Counted from the first letter of the stretch, positions 44,748 to 53,086 are shown. The stretch: DNA of 64,000 nt from Amycolatopsis cihanbeyliensis (GCF_006715045.1 NZ_VFML01000001.1:1890501-1954500); one strand, 5' to 3'. The notes: generated from the letters alone by a model not told the origin. A program made the numbers and translations.

Positions 44748-44949
44748 GACGTCACCCCCTTCTCCGGAGCTGGGGCGGGCGGGGAGGCCGCGCCTGGCGC
44801 ATCCCCGCCCGCTGCCGGTCGGCGGGACCCGAGCCAAGTGGGCGCCGACCGACACCTGAGACTCTAAAACAGCAATGCAAACAGCAGTGTGGTTCTATAG
44901 AGTGAAAGTTGCGTTGCAACCAGACTTACTACGATTGGGTGATGCGGGG

Positions 44950-45816
44950 ATGGCAGGTCGTTCCGGCAGACTGCGCGCCATGGTTGAGGAAGACTCCACG
45001 CCGGTCATCCAGCGGCTGACCTTCGGCGAGCGCGCACGGCAGCACCGCGAGGCGGCCGGGATCGAGTTCGGCGAGGCCGACCGGCAGCTCGGCGGCTACT
45101 CCGGGAAGCTGTCGAAGATCGAGAACGGGATCATCGCGGCCAAGCCGGCCGATGTGGAGATGATGATCCAGCTCTACAAGCTGCGCACCCGGCAGGCCGA
45201 CGACTTCCGCGCCCTGGCCAAGGACGCCCGCCGCCGCTCCGCCCCGCAACGGGTCGGCAGTTCCTCCAGGCAGTATGTGGCGCTGGAACGCGCCGCCTCC
45301 GAGATCCGCATGGTCTACAACGAGATTCCCGGCTTGCTGCAAACCCAGGAGTTCGCGCACGCGGCGTTGTCTGTGTCGCCGATGCTCCCGGCAGGTGAGG
45401 CATTCGGCCATGCCGAGGCACGAGCGCAACGCAGCGAGCGCATCGTGCATCCCGGCGGCCCGGACCTGTGGATCGTGCTCGGTATGGAGGCGCTGTATCG
45501 CGAGGTCGGCGGGTCAGAAGTGCTGCGGCGGCAGCTGGAACGGCTTCGCGAGATCGCCGACATGCCGAACGTCCACTTCCGCGTCCTGCCCTGGTCGGCC
45601 GGAGCCAGCCCCGCGCTGAGCTGCCCGTTCACCCTGCTCTACGTCAAGCCCGACCGCACCCTCGCCTACGTCGAGTCGCTGACCAGGCCGGACTACATCA
45701 AGGCCACCGGACCGCACCTGGTCGCCTTCGATCATGCCTACCGGATCGCCGCTGCCGAGGACGAGTCAAGGGCCATACTGGAGGGGAGGATCGTGGACCT
45801 GAGCCAAGGGAGATAG
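44950..45816 (+). CDS. XRE-family regulator with DUF5753 domain
   Basis: 288 residues. The N-terminal XRE helix-turn-helix (LTFGERARQHREAAGIE, LGGYSGKLSKIENG) is followed by a DUF5753 sensor domain (IPGLLQTQEFAHAAL, then VHFRVLPWSAGA and TRPDYIKATG). These regulators pair with a DUF397 protein and influence development or antibiotic production. Starts at 44875, 44950 and 44980 are possible; 44950 gives the family's normal length. GTTGCGTTGCAAC with flanking AAGT/ACTT lies just upstream and may be its operator. Confidence 0.87.
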   Translation: MAGRSGRLRAMVEEDSTPVIQRLTFGERARQHREAAGIEFGEADRQLGGYSGKLSKIENGIIAAKPADVEMMIQLYKLRTRQADDFRALAKDARRRSAPQRVGSSSRQYVALERAASEIRMVYNEIPGLLQTQEFAHAALSVSPMLPAGEAFGHAEARAQRSERIVHPGGPDLWIVLGMEALYREVGGSEVLRRQLERLREIADMPNVHFRVLPWSAGASPALSCPFTLLYVKPDRTLAYVESLTRPDYIKATGPHLVAFDHAYRIAAAEDESRAILEGRIVDLSQGR

Positions 45817-45821
45817 CGATC

Positions 45822-46028
45822 ATGACGATCTCGGCCGCCAACCTGCCCGGAGCACAGTGGCGCAAAAGCAGCAAAAGCAACGGTGGTGGTGGCGCGCAGT
45901 GCGTCATGCTCACCTGGTTGCCCAACGGCGGCGCCATCGCCGACAGCAAGAACATGACCGGCCCCGCGCTGCACCTCAGCACGGCCGCCCTGCGCGCCCT
46001 GCTCACCAACCCGCCGGAAGTGCCCTGA
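45822..46028 (+). CDS. DUF397 domain protein
   Basis: 68 residues: WRKSSKSNGGGGAQCVML near 13, IADSKN near 40, and LHLSTAALRALL near 52 define DUF397, the small partner of XRE/DUF5753 regulators. AAGGGAG precedes the ATG, which is 5 nt after the regulator's stop. The stop codon (46026-46028) lies inside the left arm of the third 83-nt element, so the last two residues are encoded by or adjoin element sequence. Insertion may have trimmed the original C-terminus. Confidence 0.9.
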   Translation: MTISAANLPGAQWRKSSKSNGGGGAQCVMLTWLPNGGAIADSKNMTGPALHLSTAALRALLTNPPEVP

Positions 46029-46104
46029 ACGTGGCGATCAGGACGCCCACCGTCGCGAACGGCACTATTGGGACATCTGACGTCGCGAAAGCCACGTTCA
46101 GGGC
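46022..46104. repeat. 83-nt inverted-repeat element, copy 3
   Basis: Arms at 46022-46035 and 46091-46104 are perfect 14-nt inverted repeats. It differs from copy 2 by a single interior base (TCGCGAAAG versus TCTCGAAAG). It supplies the stop codon of the DUF397 gene and separates it from the convergent flavoprotein gene. Confidence 0.92.
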
Positions 46105-46116
46105 TCCCGGGTGGGG

Positions 46117-47067
46117 TTAGCGGGGGAGGTGGTGGACGGTGGTCAGGTATTCGTCGGTGATCTGGTGCACGATGCGCTCGGCGGAGATGATCGTGTCCAC
46201 CAAGCCGGCGGACTGCCCGGCCTCCACCTTGCCGTCGGTGACGTCGCCGTGTACCGCGGCCATCCGGAGTGTGGACTTCTCGAACTCCGCGCGCCGCAGC
46301 TCGAGGTCCCGGCCCGCGCCTTCCAGCTCGGCCATGCGGTCGGTGAACTCGTTGGCCACGGCGCGGATCGGGCGCAGGCCGTTGCCGACCATCCTGGTGT
46401 CCGCCACCCCGGCGCGCAGCACCGCGTCCTGGTAGGCGGGGTGCACGTTGGCCTCGGTGCTGAGCAGGAAACGGGTGCCGAACTGGGCGGCTCCCGCGCC
46501 GAGCGCCAGTGCCGCGGCCAGCCCGTGGCCGTCGGCGAACCCGCCGGAGGCGACGACCGGCAACTCGGGTAGCGCCGCGGTGATCGCCCGCACGATGATC
46601 AACGTGGACACCTGGCTCGCGGGCGGGTGCCCGCCCGCCTCCCCTCCGACGACCACCAGACCGTCCACACCGGACGCGGCGGCCTTGACGGCGTGCTCCT
46701 CCCCCGCGACCACGTGCAGGCAGACCGTGCCGATGTCCTGAAAGCGCCGCAGGTAGTGCCGCGGCCCGCCCTGGCCCGCGATCAGCACCGGCGGCCGCTT
46801 GGCGATCAGCAGGTCGAGCACCTCGCCGAGGTCCTTGCGGTGCAGCGGAAGGTTCACCGCGTAAGGCCGGTCGGTGCCGCGCCGGACCTCGTCGATCGTG
46901 TTCGCCAGGTCCGGCAGCCGCATCGGGCCCGCGGCGATGACGCCGAGGCCACCGGCCCGCGACACGGCCAGTGGCAGCGCCGCGGCCGAGGACACCCAGG
47001 ACATCCCGGCCTGCACCACCGGAAGGTCCACGCCGAGCAACCGGGTCACCGAGGTCTCGAGTCTCAT
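46117..47067 (-). CDS. Nitronate monooxygenase/FabK-like FMN flavoprotein
   Basis: 316 residues of the 2-nitropropane dioxygenase/enoyl-reductase TIM-barrel family: LPVVQAGMSWVSSAAAL near 15, VVGGEAGGHPP near 130 (phosphate-binding region), and VVASGGFADGHGLAAAL, then GAAQFGTRF near 180. Members oxidise nitroalkanes or reduce enoyl thioesters. As the last gene of the acyl-CoA operon, overlapping the ligase by 4 nt, an acyl-thioester substrate is more likely than a nitroalkane. That is inference from context. Confidence 0.85.
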   Translation of the reverse strand: MRLETSVTRLLGVDLPVVQAGMSWVSSAAALPLAVSRAGGLGVIAAGPMRLPDLANTIDEVRRGTDRPYAVNLPLHRKDLGEVLDLLIAKRPPVLIAGQGGPRHYLRRFQDIGTVCLHVVAGEEHAVKAAASGVDGLVVVGGEAGGHPPASQVSTLIIVRAITAALPELPVVASGGFADGHGLAAALALGAGAAQFGTRFLLSTEANVHPAYQDAVLRAGVADTRMVGNGLRPIRAVANEFTDRMAELEGAGRDLELRRAEFEKSTLRMAAVHGDVTDGKVEAGQSAGLVDTIISAERIVHQITDEYLTTVHHLPR

Positions 47068-48689
47068 CCGAGTGCACCTTCCCTGAGCAGCCGCTCGGCA
47101 TGCGCGACGAGTTGCCGCTTCTGTACCTTCGCGCTCGCGGTCATGCCGAACCGCTCGAACCCCTCGACCACGAGCAGGTGCCGGGGGACCTTGAACCCGG
47201 CCATCCGGGCCTTCGCCCAGTCCAGCAGCTCCCCGGAGTCGGCAGCCCGGTCCTCGTTGAGCACGACGAACGCGAACGGCACCTCGATCAGCCGCTCGTC
47301 CGGCACGCCGACGACCACCGCCTGCCGGATCTTCGGGTGGCCGTGCAGCACGTTCTCCACCTCGGCCGGAGCCACGTTCTCCCCGCCGACCCTGATGATG
47401 TCCTTCTCCCTGCCGAGGAACTCCAGCCGCCCGGACTCGTCGAGCAGGCCGATGTCGCCGGTGTGCAGCCACCCGTCCCGATCCAGGGCCTCGGCGGTCT
47501 CCGCCGGCATGTCGTAGTAGCCGCGCATCACGTTCCAGCCGCGCACCAGGATCTCGCCCCTGGTCCCGGTAGGACAGTCCATTCCGGTCTCGACATCGCG
47601 GATGCGGACGGCGACGCCGGGCTCGGGTCGCATGCGTCCGGCCACCCGGACCTCCTCCGGTTCCCACCACGCCGACTGCGCCACGTTCGGCGATGCCTCG
47701 GAAAGACCGTAGCCGACCACGCATTCGGCTGCGCCGAGCTCGTCGATCACCCGCCGGGCGATGGTGGGTGAGGCGGCCAGCCAGGCGCCCCGCAGCACCA
47801 GCCTCCGCTCCGGCCGGTCCGGGTGGTTGAGCAGCATCAGCGCGATCGTGTCGTTGCCGGAGAAGTGCGTGCACCGCTCGGTCTCCATCAGCCCCAGCGC
47901 ATCCCCCGGCTCGAAACGCTCGGCCGCGACCAGGGTCGCCACCTGCTGCAGGCAGCCCAGCACGGACAGGGTGCTGCCCGCGACATGGAAGAACGGGCGC
48001 GCGCTGTAGAACCGGTCGCCGGTGCGCAACCCCAGCCTGCCACCGGAGAAGAACGCGTCCGCGCACATCCCGCGGTGGGTGAGCAGGGCGCCTTTCGGGC
48101 GCGAGGTCGTGCCGGAGGTGTACTGCAGCAGCAACACGTCCTCGGGGGTACACCGCGGCTGCACCGGTTCCCCACCCGCCGCGAGGAACTCCGCCCACGG
48201 CAGCGCACCGTCCGGCACGTCATCGCCGAGCACGACGACCGAGGTCAGCTCGGGTACCGCCGGATCGGGCAGCTCCCGGTCCACCCGCGGGCAGATCTCG
48301 CGCAGCATCCCGACGAAGTCGATCTTCAGAAGGCGGTCGGCGAGGAACAGCAGCTTCACCCGCGACTGCCGGAGCACGTAGCCGATCTCCTCGGCGCGCA
48401 GCCGGGTGTTGACCCCGACGGTCACCGCGCCGAGCGAGCCGATCGCCAGGAACAGCGCGACCCAGCGGGGACCGTTGCCGAGGCAGACACCGACGTGATC
48501 ACCGCGTCCGACGCCCGCGGCGGCCAGCGCGGAACGGATCGTGGCGACCTCCGAGGCCAGCTCCGCGTAGCCGACCCGCTCCTGCGGGGTGACCACGGCC
48601 TCCAGCTCGGGCGCGATGCCCACGGCGCGGCGCAGCACGTCCTCGGTGGTGAGCGGGCACACCGCGGCCAGCTCGACGGGGTTCTCCAT
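47064..48689 (-). CDS. Acyl-CoA synthetase (AMP-forming)
   Basis: 541 residues. The P-loop YTSGTTSRPKGALLTH is near residue 190, YGLSEASP near 324, TGDIGLLDESG near 410 and the catalytic lysine region SAKVQKRQL near 527. All domains are complete. It activates a carboxylate to a CoA thioester for the downstream crotonases and lyase. It lies 5 nt after the enoyl-CoA hydratase gene. The substrate is unknown. Confidence 0.9.
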   Translation of the reverse strand: MENPVELAAVCPLTTEDVLRRAVGIAPELEAVVTPQERVGYAELASEVATIRSALAAAGVGRGDHVGVCLGNGPRWVALFLAIGSLGAVTVGVNTRLRAEEIGYVLRQSRVKLLFLADRLLKIDFVGMLREICPRVDRELPDPAVPELTSVVVLGDDVPDGALPWAEFLAAGGEPVQPRCTPEDVLLLQYTSGTTSRPKGALLTHRGMCADAFFSGGRLGLRTGDRFYSARPFFHVAGSTLSVLGCLQQVATLVAAERFEPGDALGLMETERCTHFSGNDTIALMLLNHPDRPERRLVLRGAWLAASPTIARRVIDELGAAECVVGYGLSEASPNVAQSAWWEPEEVRVAGRMRPEPGVAVRIRDVETGMDCPTGTRGEILVRGWNVMRGYYDMPAETAEALDRDGWLHTGDIGLLDESGRLEFLGREKDIIRVGGENVAPAEVENVLHGHPKIRQAVVVGVPDERLIEVPFAFVVLNEDRAADSGELLDWAKARMAGFKVPRHLLVVEGFERFGMTASAKVQKRQLVAHAERLLREGALG

Positions 48690-48694
48690 CCGCG

Positions 48695-49465
48695 TCAGGC
48701 CTCCTGATCCTGGTCCGCCGCCTTCCCGGCGATCGTGTCCACCTCGGCACGCGAGCCACCCTCGGCGAGGTTGCGCTCGATCGCGGCCATCTCGATCCGG
48801 ATCCCCCGGTCAAGGTCGGTCTCGGTGCCCAGGTCCACGGCCTGCTTGGTGAGCGTGATGGCCAGCTCGGGCGCCTCCGCGATCCGGGCCGCGAGCTCGG
48901 CACCGGTCGTGGCCAGCTCCTCCGGTTCGACCAGGCGGGTCACCAGGCCCACCCGGAGGGCCTCCGCGGCGGTCATCACCCGGTTGGTGAAGAGCAGTTC
49001 CTTGGCCCGCCGCGGACCGATCACCCGCTGCAACCGCTGGGTGGCACCGACCGTGCCCCAGTGCGGCTCAGGGAACCGGAAGCTGGCCGAGCTGGTGGCC
49101 ACGGCGAAGTCGCAGCTCATCGCGATCTCGCCACCGGAGCCGACCACGGCGCCGTGCAGCAGCGCGACCACCGGCTTGCTGCACCGCTCGATCGCCTCGT
49201 ACGCGGCGAACGAGGCCTGCCTGCGGCCGCGCACCCACGCGGCGTCCTTCCCCGACCGTTCCTTGAGGTCAGCGCCCGCGCAGAAGGTGGGGCCGTTGCC
49301 CTCGACCAGCACCACCCTGGTGCCGGGCTCGGCGTCCAGCCGCTCGAACGCCTCGCGCAGGGCGAGGCACGTCGGGAGGTTCAGCGCGTTGCGTGCGTGC
49401 GGGCGGTTGAGCACCACCCTGGCAACGGGGCCGGTGGTCTCCACCAGCACTTCGGCGCCGGTCAC
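48695..49465 (-). CDS. Enoyl-CoA hydratase/isomerase family protein (both catalytic Glu present)
   Basis: 256 residues of the crotonase fold. NALNLPTCLALREAF, the oxyanion-hole segment GPTFCAGADLKE and the two hydratase glutamates (GSGGEIAMSCD near 117 and FPEPHWG near 136) are visible, so hydratase activity is expected. GTG start overlaps the CoA-transferase stop (GTGA). Confidence 0.9.
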   Translation of the reverse strand: MTGAEVLVETTGPVARVVLNRPHARNALNLPTCLALREAFERLDAEPGTRVVLVEGNGPTFCAGADLKERSGKDAAWVRGRRQASFAAYEAIERCSKPVVALLHGAVVGSGGEIAMSCDFAVATSSASFRFPEPHWGTVGATQRLQRVIGPRRAKELLFTNRVMTAAEALRVGLVTRLVEPEELATTGAELAARIAEAPELAITLTKQAVDLGTETDLDRGIRIEMAAIERNLAEGGSRAEVDTIAGKAADQDQEA

Positions 49466-50664
49466 GTGATCGTCCCTTCCCGACGCAGCGCGTCGATGTC
49501 CGTGGCGCTCAGTTTCAGCCGGTCGCGCAGCACCGCCTCGGTGTCCGCACCGAGCACGGGCGGCGTGCCGATGTCTGGGACCTGGACGTCGTCGGCGCCG
49601 TTGTCCATGCGTAACGGCGTGCGCAGCGCGGGGAAGGCCCCGGCAACGGGATGGTCGAAGCTGCCGACCAGGTCGCGGGCCACGGTGTTCTCGTCGGTGA
49701 GGATCTCCCGCACGCTGTTCACCTCGCCCGCGGGGATACCGGCGTCGCGTAGCGCCCCGGCCAGTTCGTCCCGCTCCCGCCCGGCGAACGCGGAACGCAG
49801 CGCCGCCATCACCCGGTCCCGCTCGGCCAGCCTGCCCGCGTTGGTGCGCAAGCCGGGTTCCGCGGCCAGCTCGTCCAGGCCGAGCACGGCACACAGCGAC
49901 GGCCAGTGCTGGTCGCTGCAGCTGATCTGCAACCAGCGGCCGTCCGCGCAGGCCAGCGCCTCCGAGGGCACCCTGCCGGGATGCGCGCTCCCGGTGCGCC
50001 CGGGGTCCTCGTCCAGTACGAACAGCCTGGCCGCGGCCAGCGCCAGCAGGCTGACCTGCACATCCATCATGGACAGGTCGACATGGTCGCCCTTTCCGGT
50101 GCTCGCCCTGCCGGCCAGCCCGGTCAGCGCGGCGATGACGATCCAGAGCCCGGAGGTCATATCGGCCACCGGGATGCCCGCCTTGGCCGGTGGTGACTCG
50201 GGATAGCCGGTCATCGACATCAGCCCGGACAGTGCCTGGAACACCGTGTCGTAGCCCCTGCGGTCCGCGTACGGCCCGCGCTGCCCGAAGCCGGTGGTCG
50301 AGACGTAGACCAGCCCGGGGTTGTCCGCGGCCAGCGTGCGGTAGCCGAGCCCGAGCCGGTCCATCCTGCCCGGCAGGAAGTTCTCCACCAGCACATCGGC
50401 CGTGCCCGCCAGCTCCCGGGCCAGCTCGCGGCCGCGCTCGGTTCCCAGGTCGAGGGTGATCGAGCGCTTGCCGCGGTTGAACGCGAAGTAGTACGCGCTG
50501 TCCCCGCTGGGCAGCATCGGCTGCATCAGGCGGGACTCGTCACCCGCGCCGGGGCGTTCGACCTTGATCACCTCGGCGCCGAGCTCGGCGAGGATCTGGG
50601 TGGCCATCGGGCCGGCGAGGACCCTGGAGAAGTCGAGGACGGTGATGCCGGAGAGTGGTCGCAT
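49462..50664 (-). CDS. CaiB/BaiF family III CoA-transferase
   Basis: 400 residues. It begins PLSGITVLDFSRVLAGP, with FNRGKRSITLDL near 63 and the catalytic aspartate in GYDTVFQALSG near 140, all characteristic of family III transferases that move CoA between carboxylates. With a CoA ligase in the same operon there are two routes to CoA activation, suggesting two different acids, or recycling of CoA from product to substrate. It lies 5 nt after the second crotonase gene. Confidence 0.92.
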   Translation of the reverse strand: MRPLSGITVLDFSRVLAGPMATQILAELGAEVIKVERPGAGDESRLMQPMLPSGDSAYYFAFNRGKRSITLDLGTERGRELARELAGTADVLVENFLPGRMDRLGLGYRTLAADNPGLVYVSTTGFGQRGPYADRRGYDTVFQALSGLMSMTGYPESPPAKAGIPVADMTSGLWIVIAALTGLAGRASTGKGDHVDLSMMDVQVSLLALAAARLFVLDEDPGRTGSAHPGRVPSEALACADGRWLQISCSDQHWPSLCAVLGLDELAAEPGLRTNAGRLAERDRVMAALRSAFAGRERDELAGALRDAGIPAGEVNSVREILTDENTVARDLVGSFDHPVAGAFPALRTPLRMDNGADDVQVPDIGTPPVLGADTEAVLRDRLKLSATDIDALRREGTIT

Positions 50665-50669
50665 GGCGA

Positions 50670-51401
50670 TCAGTCCCGGAAGCTTCGCATGATCGTGTTG
50701 ACGTCCCTGCCCGCGCGCATGGCCTCGGCGAAGGGCAGGTCGGCTACCCGGTAGAACAGGTCCTTGGTGGCCGCGATCGCCCGCGGCTCGGCCTCGGCCC
50801 ATTCCCTGGCGATCTCCAGCCCGGCCGCCAGTGCCTCGCCGGGGTCGGTGACCCGGTTGGCGAGGCCCGCCCCGGCCAGCTCCTCGGCGCCGAGCGTCCG
50901 GCCCCTGCTGATCAGCTCGAAGGCGAGCTTGCGGCCGAGGTGGCGTTGCAGGCCGGTCAGCACGATGGCGGGCACGATGGAGTGGGTCAGCTCCGGGTAA
51001 CCGAACCGGGTACCGGTGGCGGCGACCATCATGTCGCAGCCGAGCGCGAGGCCGGCCCCGCCGCCGAGCGCGGCGCCGTGCACGACCGAGACGATCGGCT
51101 TGCGCAGCTGCTGCGGCAGCGCCTGGGTCCGCGCGGTCAGCTCGGCGCGGTGCAGCACGGCGTCCTGGTCGTCCGGGGTCAGCTCGGCGAACTCCCGGAC
51201 ATCCGCCCCGGCGCAGAAGCTGGGTCCCTGCCCGGTGAGCACCACCGCCCGTACGCCCGCGTCGGCGTCGGCGGCCAGCAGCGCCTCCAGCAGGGCCGCG
51301 GTCAGCGGGGTGTTCAGCGCGTTGTGCTTGGCAGGCCGGTTCATCCGCAGCACGCGGACCGCCCCATGCTCCTCGGTCAGCAGCACGTCCTCGTCAGACA
51401 T
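50670..51401 (-). CDS. Enoyl-CoA hydratase/isomerase family protein (first catalytic Glu absent)
   Basis: 243 residues of the crotonase fold. The oxyanion hole GPSFCAGADVREF is near 60 and the second glutamate in GYPEL near 138 is present, but the first hydratase glutamate is replaced (GGGAGLALGCD, Ala in place of Glu). This favours isomerase or another crotonase chemistry over simple hydration, and differs from the crotonase two genes downstream. It overlaps the lyase-like gene by 8 nt. Confidence 0.88.
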   Translation of the reverse strand: MSDEDVLLTEEHGAVRVLRMNRPAKHNALNTPLTAALLEALLAADADAGVRAVVLTGQGPSFCAGADVREFAELTPDDQDAVLHRAELTARTQALPQQLRKPIVSVVHGAALGGGAGLALGCDMMVAATGTRFGYPELTHSIVPAIVLTGLQRHLGRKLAFELISRGRTLGAEELAGAGLANRVTDPGEALAAGLEIAREWAEAEPRAIAATKDLFYRVADLPFAEAMRAGRDVNTIMRSFRD

Positions 51402-52338
51402 TCCGCAGGACCCCCTTCGTCGGCAGGCCGAAACCGGCCCGCGCCACCATGCTGTGCAGTGTCCGGCCCAGCGCCCGCTCGCAGAGCCCGGAGGCGGTCA
51501 GGACCCGGTCCAGGTCGAGCCCGGTGTCCACCCCCATCGACTCGAACAGGTTCACCAGGTCCTCGGTGCAGGCGTTGCCGGTCAGCCCGCCGCCGTAGCT
51601 GATCCCGGCGGGGTGCCCGCCCACCCCGCCGAACGCGCTGTCGAAATGCCTGCAGCCCGCGTCGAGTGCGGCCACACAGTTGGCCAGCGCCGCGCCCCTC
51701 GTGTTGTGGAAGTGAGCCACCACCGGCAGGTCGGGATACTCCGCCGCCAGCCGGGCGAACACCGGCGCGACCGTGGTCGGTGAGCCGAGGCCGGTGGTGT
51801 CGCCGAGGGTGACCAGATCGACGCCGAGCGCGGCGAAGCGTCCGACGTCCTCGACCACCCTGCCGGGGTCGACCGGGCCCTCGAACGGGCAGCCGAAGGC
51901 CACCGAGACGACGCCGACCAGGGTGAACCGGCCACCGGCGAGCCGCACCATCTCGGCGACGTTGTCCCACTGACGGGTGCGGGTCGTGCGCAGGTTGCGC
52001 TCGGTATGCGACTCGGTCGCCGAGACCAGCAGGCTGAGCTCGTCGGCGCCGTGACCGGCATCGAGATCGGCGACGGCACGCCGCACGGCGCGCGCGTTCG
52101 GGCAGGTGGCCTTGAAGGCGACCCCCTCGCGACGGGGCACGGCGGCCAGCACGTCGCTCGCGTCCCGGAAGGCGGGCACCCGTTCCGGATGGCTGTAGCT
52201 GGTGGCCTCGACCCGGGTGAAACCCGCGTCGACGAAGGCGTTCAGTACGGCCAGCTTGGTCGCGGTGGCGACGAAGTCCGGCTCGTGCTGTAGCCCGTCA
52301 CGGGCAAAGCACTCGCAGATCGTGACCCGGTCCCGCAC
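51394..52338 (-). CDS. HMG-CoA lyase-like (DRE-TIM) protein lacking the signature cysteine
   Basis: 314 residues. The DRE-TIM start ECFARDGLQ (Arg13-Asp14), GDTTGLG near 179 and the metal histidines AHFHN (209, 211) fit 3-hydroxy-3-methylglutaryl-CoA lyases. The family signature around GGCP is here GVGGHPAG (239-245): the catalytic-loop cysteine is missing, while the later GLTGN is kept. Another hydroxyacyl-CoA or acyl carboligase substrate is therefore possible. GTG 52338 follows GAGGAG. It is the first gene of the six-gene leftward operon, with a MarR palindrome 44 nt upstream. Confidence 0.85.
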   Translation of the reverse strand: MRDRVTICECFARDGLQHEPDFVATATKLAVLNAFVDAGFTRVEATSYSHPERVPAFRDASDVLAAVPRREGVAFKATCPNARAVRRAVADLDAGHGADELSLLVSATESHTERNLRTTRTRQWDNVAEMVRLAGGRFTLVGVVSVAFGCPFEGPVDPGRVVEDVGRFAALGVDLVTLGDTTGLGSPTTVAPVFARLAAEYPDLPVVAHFHNTRGAALANCVAALDAGCRHFDSAFGGVGGHPAGISYGGGLTGNACTEDLVNLFESMGVDTGLDLDRVLTASGLCERALGRTLHSMVARAGFGLPTKGVLRNV

Positions 52339-52381
52339 GGCACGTCTCCTCCCACCGTTGATGCGAGGAGCGTGTCAGATG

Positions 52382-52402
52382 TCTGTTGATAATGTCAACA
52401 GA
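52382..52402. promoter_or_regulatory. MarR operator, copy 1 (upstream of the acyl-CoA operon)
   Basis: TCTGTTGA-TAATG-TCAACAGA is a perfect 8+8 inverted repeat with a 5-nt spacer, 44 nt before the lyase start and just after the marR stop. It shares arms and 21-bp length with the site at 53008-53030. Confidence 0.82.
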
Positions 52403-52408
52403 CTGCGC

Positions 52409-52939
52409 TCAGCGCTCCTCGGCACGCTCCAGCGCGCGGGCCAAGGTCGCCAGCTTCTCCAGCGCGGTGTCGAGCACCTCGCGTTCCTGGTCGGTGAGGC
52501 AGACCTGGAACGCCTCGTTGCGCTCGTTCGCGGCGACAATCAGTCCATTGTAGACAGAATGTCCGCGGCGGGTCAACGTCAGCTGGGTCGTCCGTCCCGC
52601 GCCGAACTCACGCAGCACCAGCCCGCGCTCGCTCAGCTTGGTGACCACCCTGCTCATCTGCGCCTTGTCCAGCGCGGCGAGCCTGGCCAGCTTGTTCAGC
52701 GTCAGCGGGGCGTCGGCGCCGAGCAACGCGATGGTCCGCCACTCGGCGAGGCTGACATCGAAGTCACGCCGGTAGCGCAGTGCTGCGCTGCGGGACATGG
52801 CGTTGGCGACCCTGCTGAGCCGGTAGGACAGCAGGCCGTGGATGGGCACCGGCGCCGGGGCCGACGCCTCCGTGGACGCCGGAGCCTGCTCGGAGTCCGG
52901 GGTTCCGGGTTCCGGTGAGGTGCGCTTGGGAGCGTTCAT
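52409..52939 (-). CDS. MarR-family transcriptional regulator
   Basis: 176 residues. After a 30-residue Pro/Ala/Ser-rich leader, the winged helix (SLAEWRTIALLGADAPLTLN, then DKAQMSRVVTKLSERGLVLRE) and wing (GRTTQLTLTRRGHSVYNGL) are standard MarR. The family typically responds to aromatic acids or acyl-CoA thioesters. It lies between two catabolic operons, each preceded by the same palindrome, so it probably represses both and itself until an intermediate binds. Its own gene is read toward the leftward operon. Confidence 0.9.
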   Translation of the reverse strand: MNAPKRTSPEPGTPDSEQAPASTEASAPAPVPIHGLLSYRLSRVANAMSRSAALRYRRDFDVSLAEWRTIALLGADAPLTLNKLARLAALDKAQMSRVVTKLSERGLVLREFGAGRTTQLTLTRRGHSVYNGLIVAANERNEAFQVCLTDQEREVLDTALEKLATLARALERAEER

Positions 52940-53007
52940 TCCATGCACTGTAGGCAACCGGGCGGCGTCGTGGGGTACCGGCTCGGGATGGAATCGGAAA
53001 ACAGGCC

Positions 53008-53030
53008 ATCTGTTGACAACAACAACAGAT
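53008..53030. promoter_or_regulatory. MarR operator, copy 2 (divergent promoter)
   Basis: ATCTGTTG-ACAACAA-CAACAGAT is a perfect 8+8 inverted repeat in the gap between marR and the aldehyde dehydrogenase, 69 nt from the marR start and 57 nt from the dehydrogenase start. The TCTGTTGA/CAACAGA arms match copy 1 at identical spacing. TTGACA follows 3 nt later and could be a -35 box. Confidence 0.82.
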
Positions 53031-53086
53031 AGGTTGACACTGTGCCGCCAAGGCCGATGATCGGCACGATCGACGAAGGGCCCCGA

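Noticed and set aside
34788..46104. The three 83-nt elements as a CRISPR array or phage attachment sites
   Set aside because: Copies are 4-7 kb apart, have inverted-repeat ends, and no spacer array, cas gene or integrase is present.
34788..46104. The accessory region as a prophage or integrative element
   Set aside because: No integrase, relaxase, capsid or terminase gene and no tRNA are visible; only repeat elements and broken genes point to mobility.
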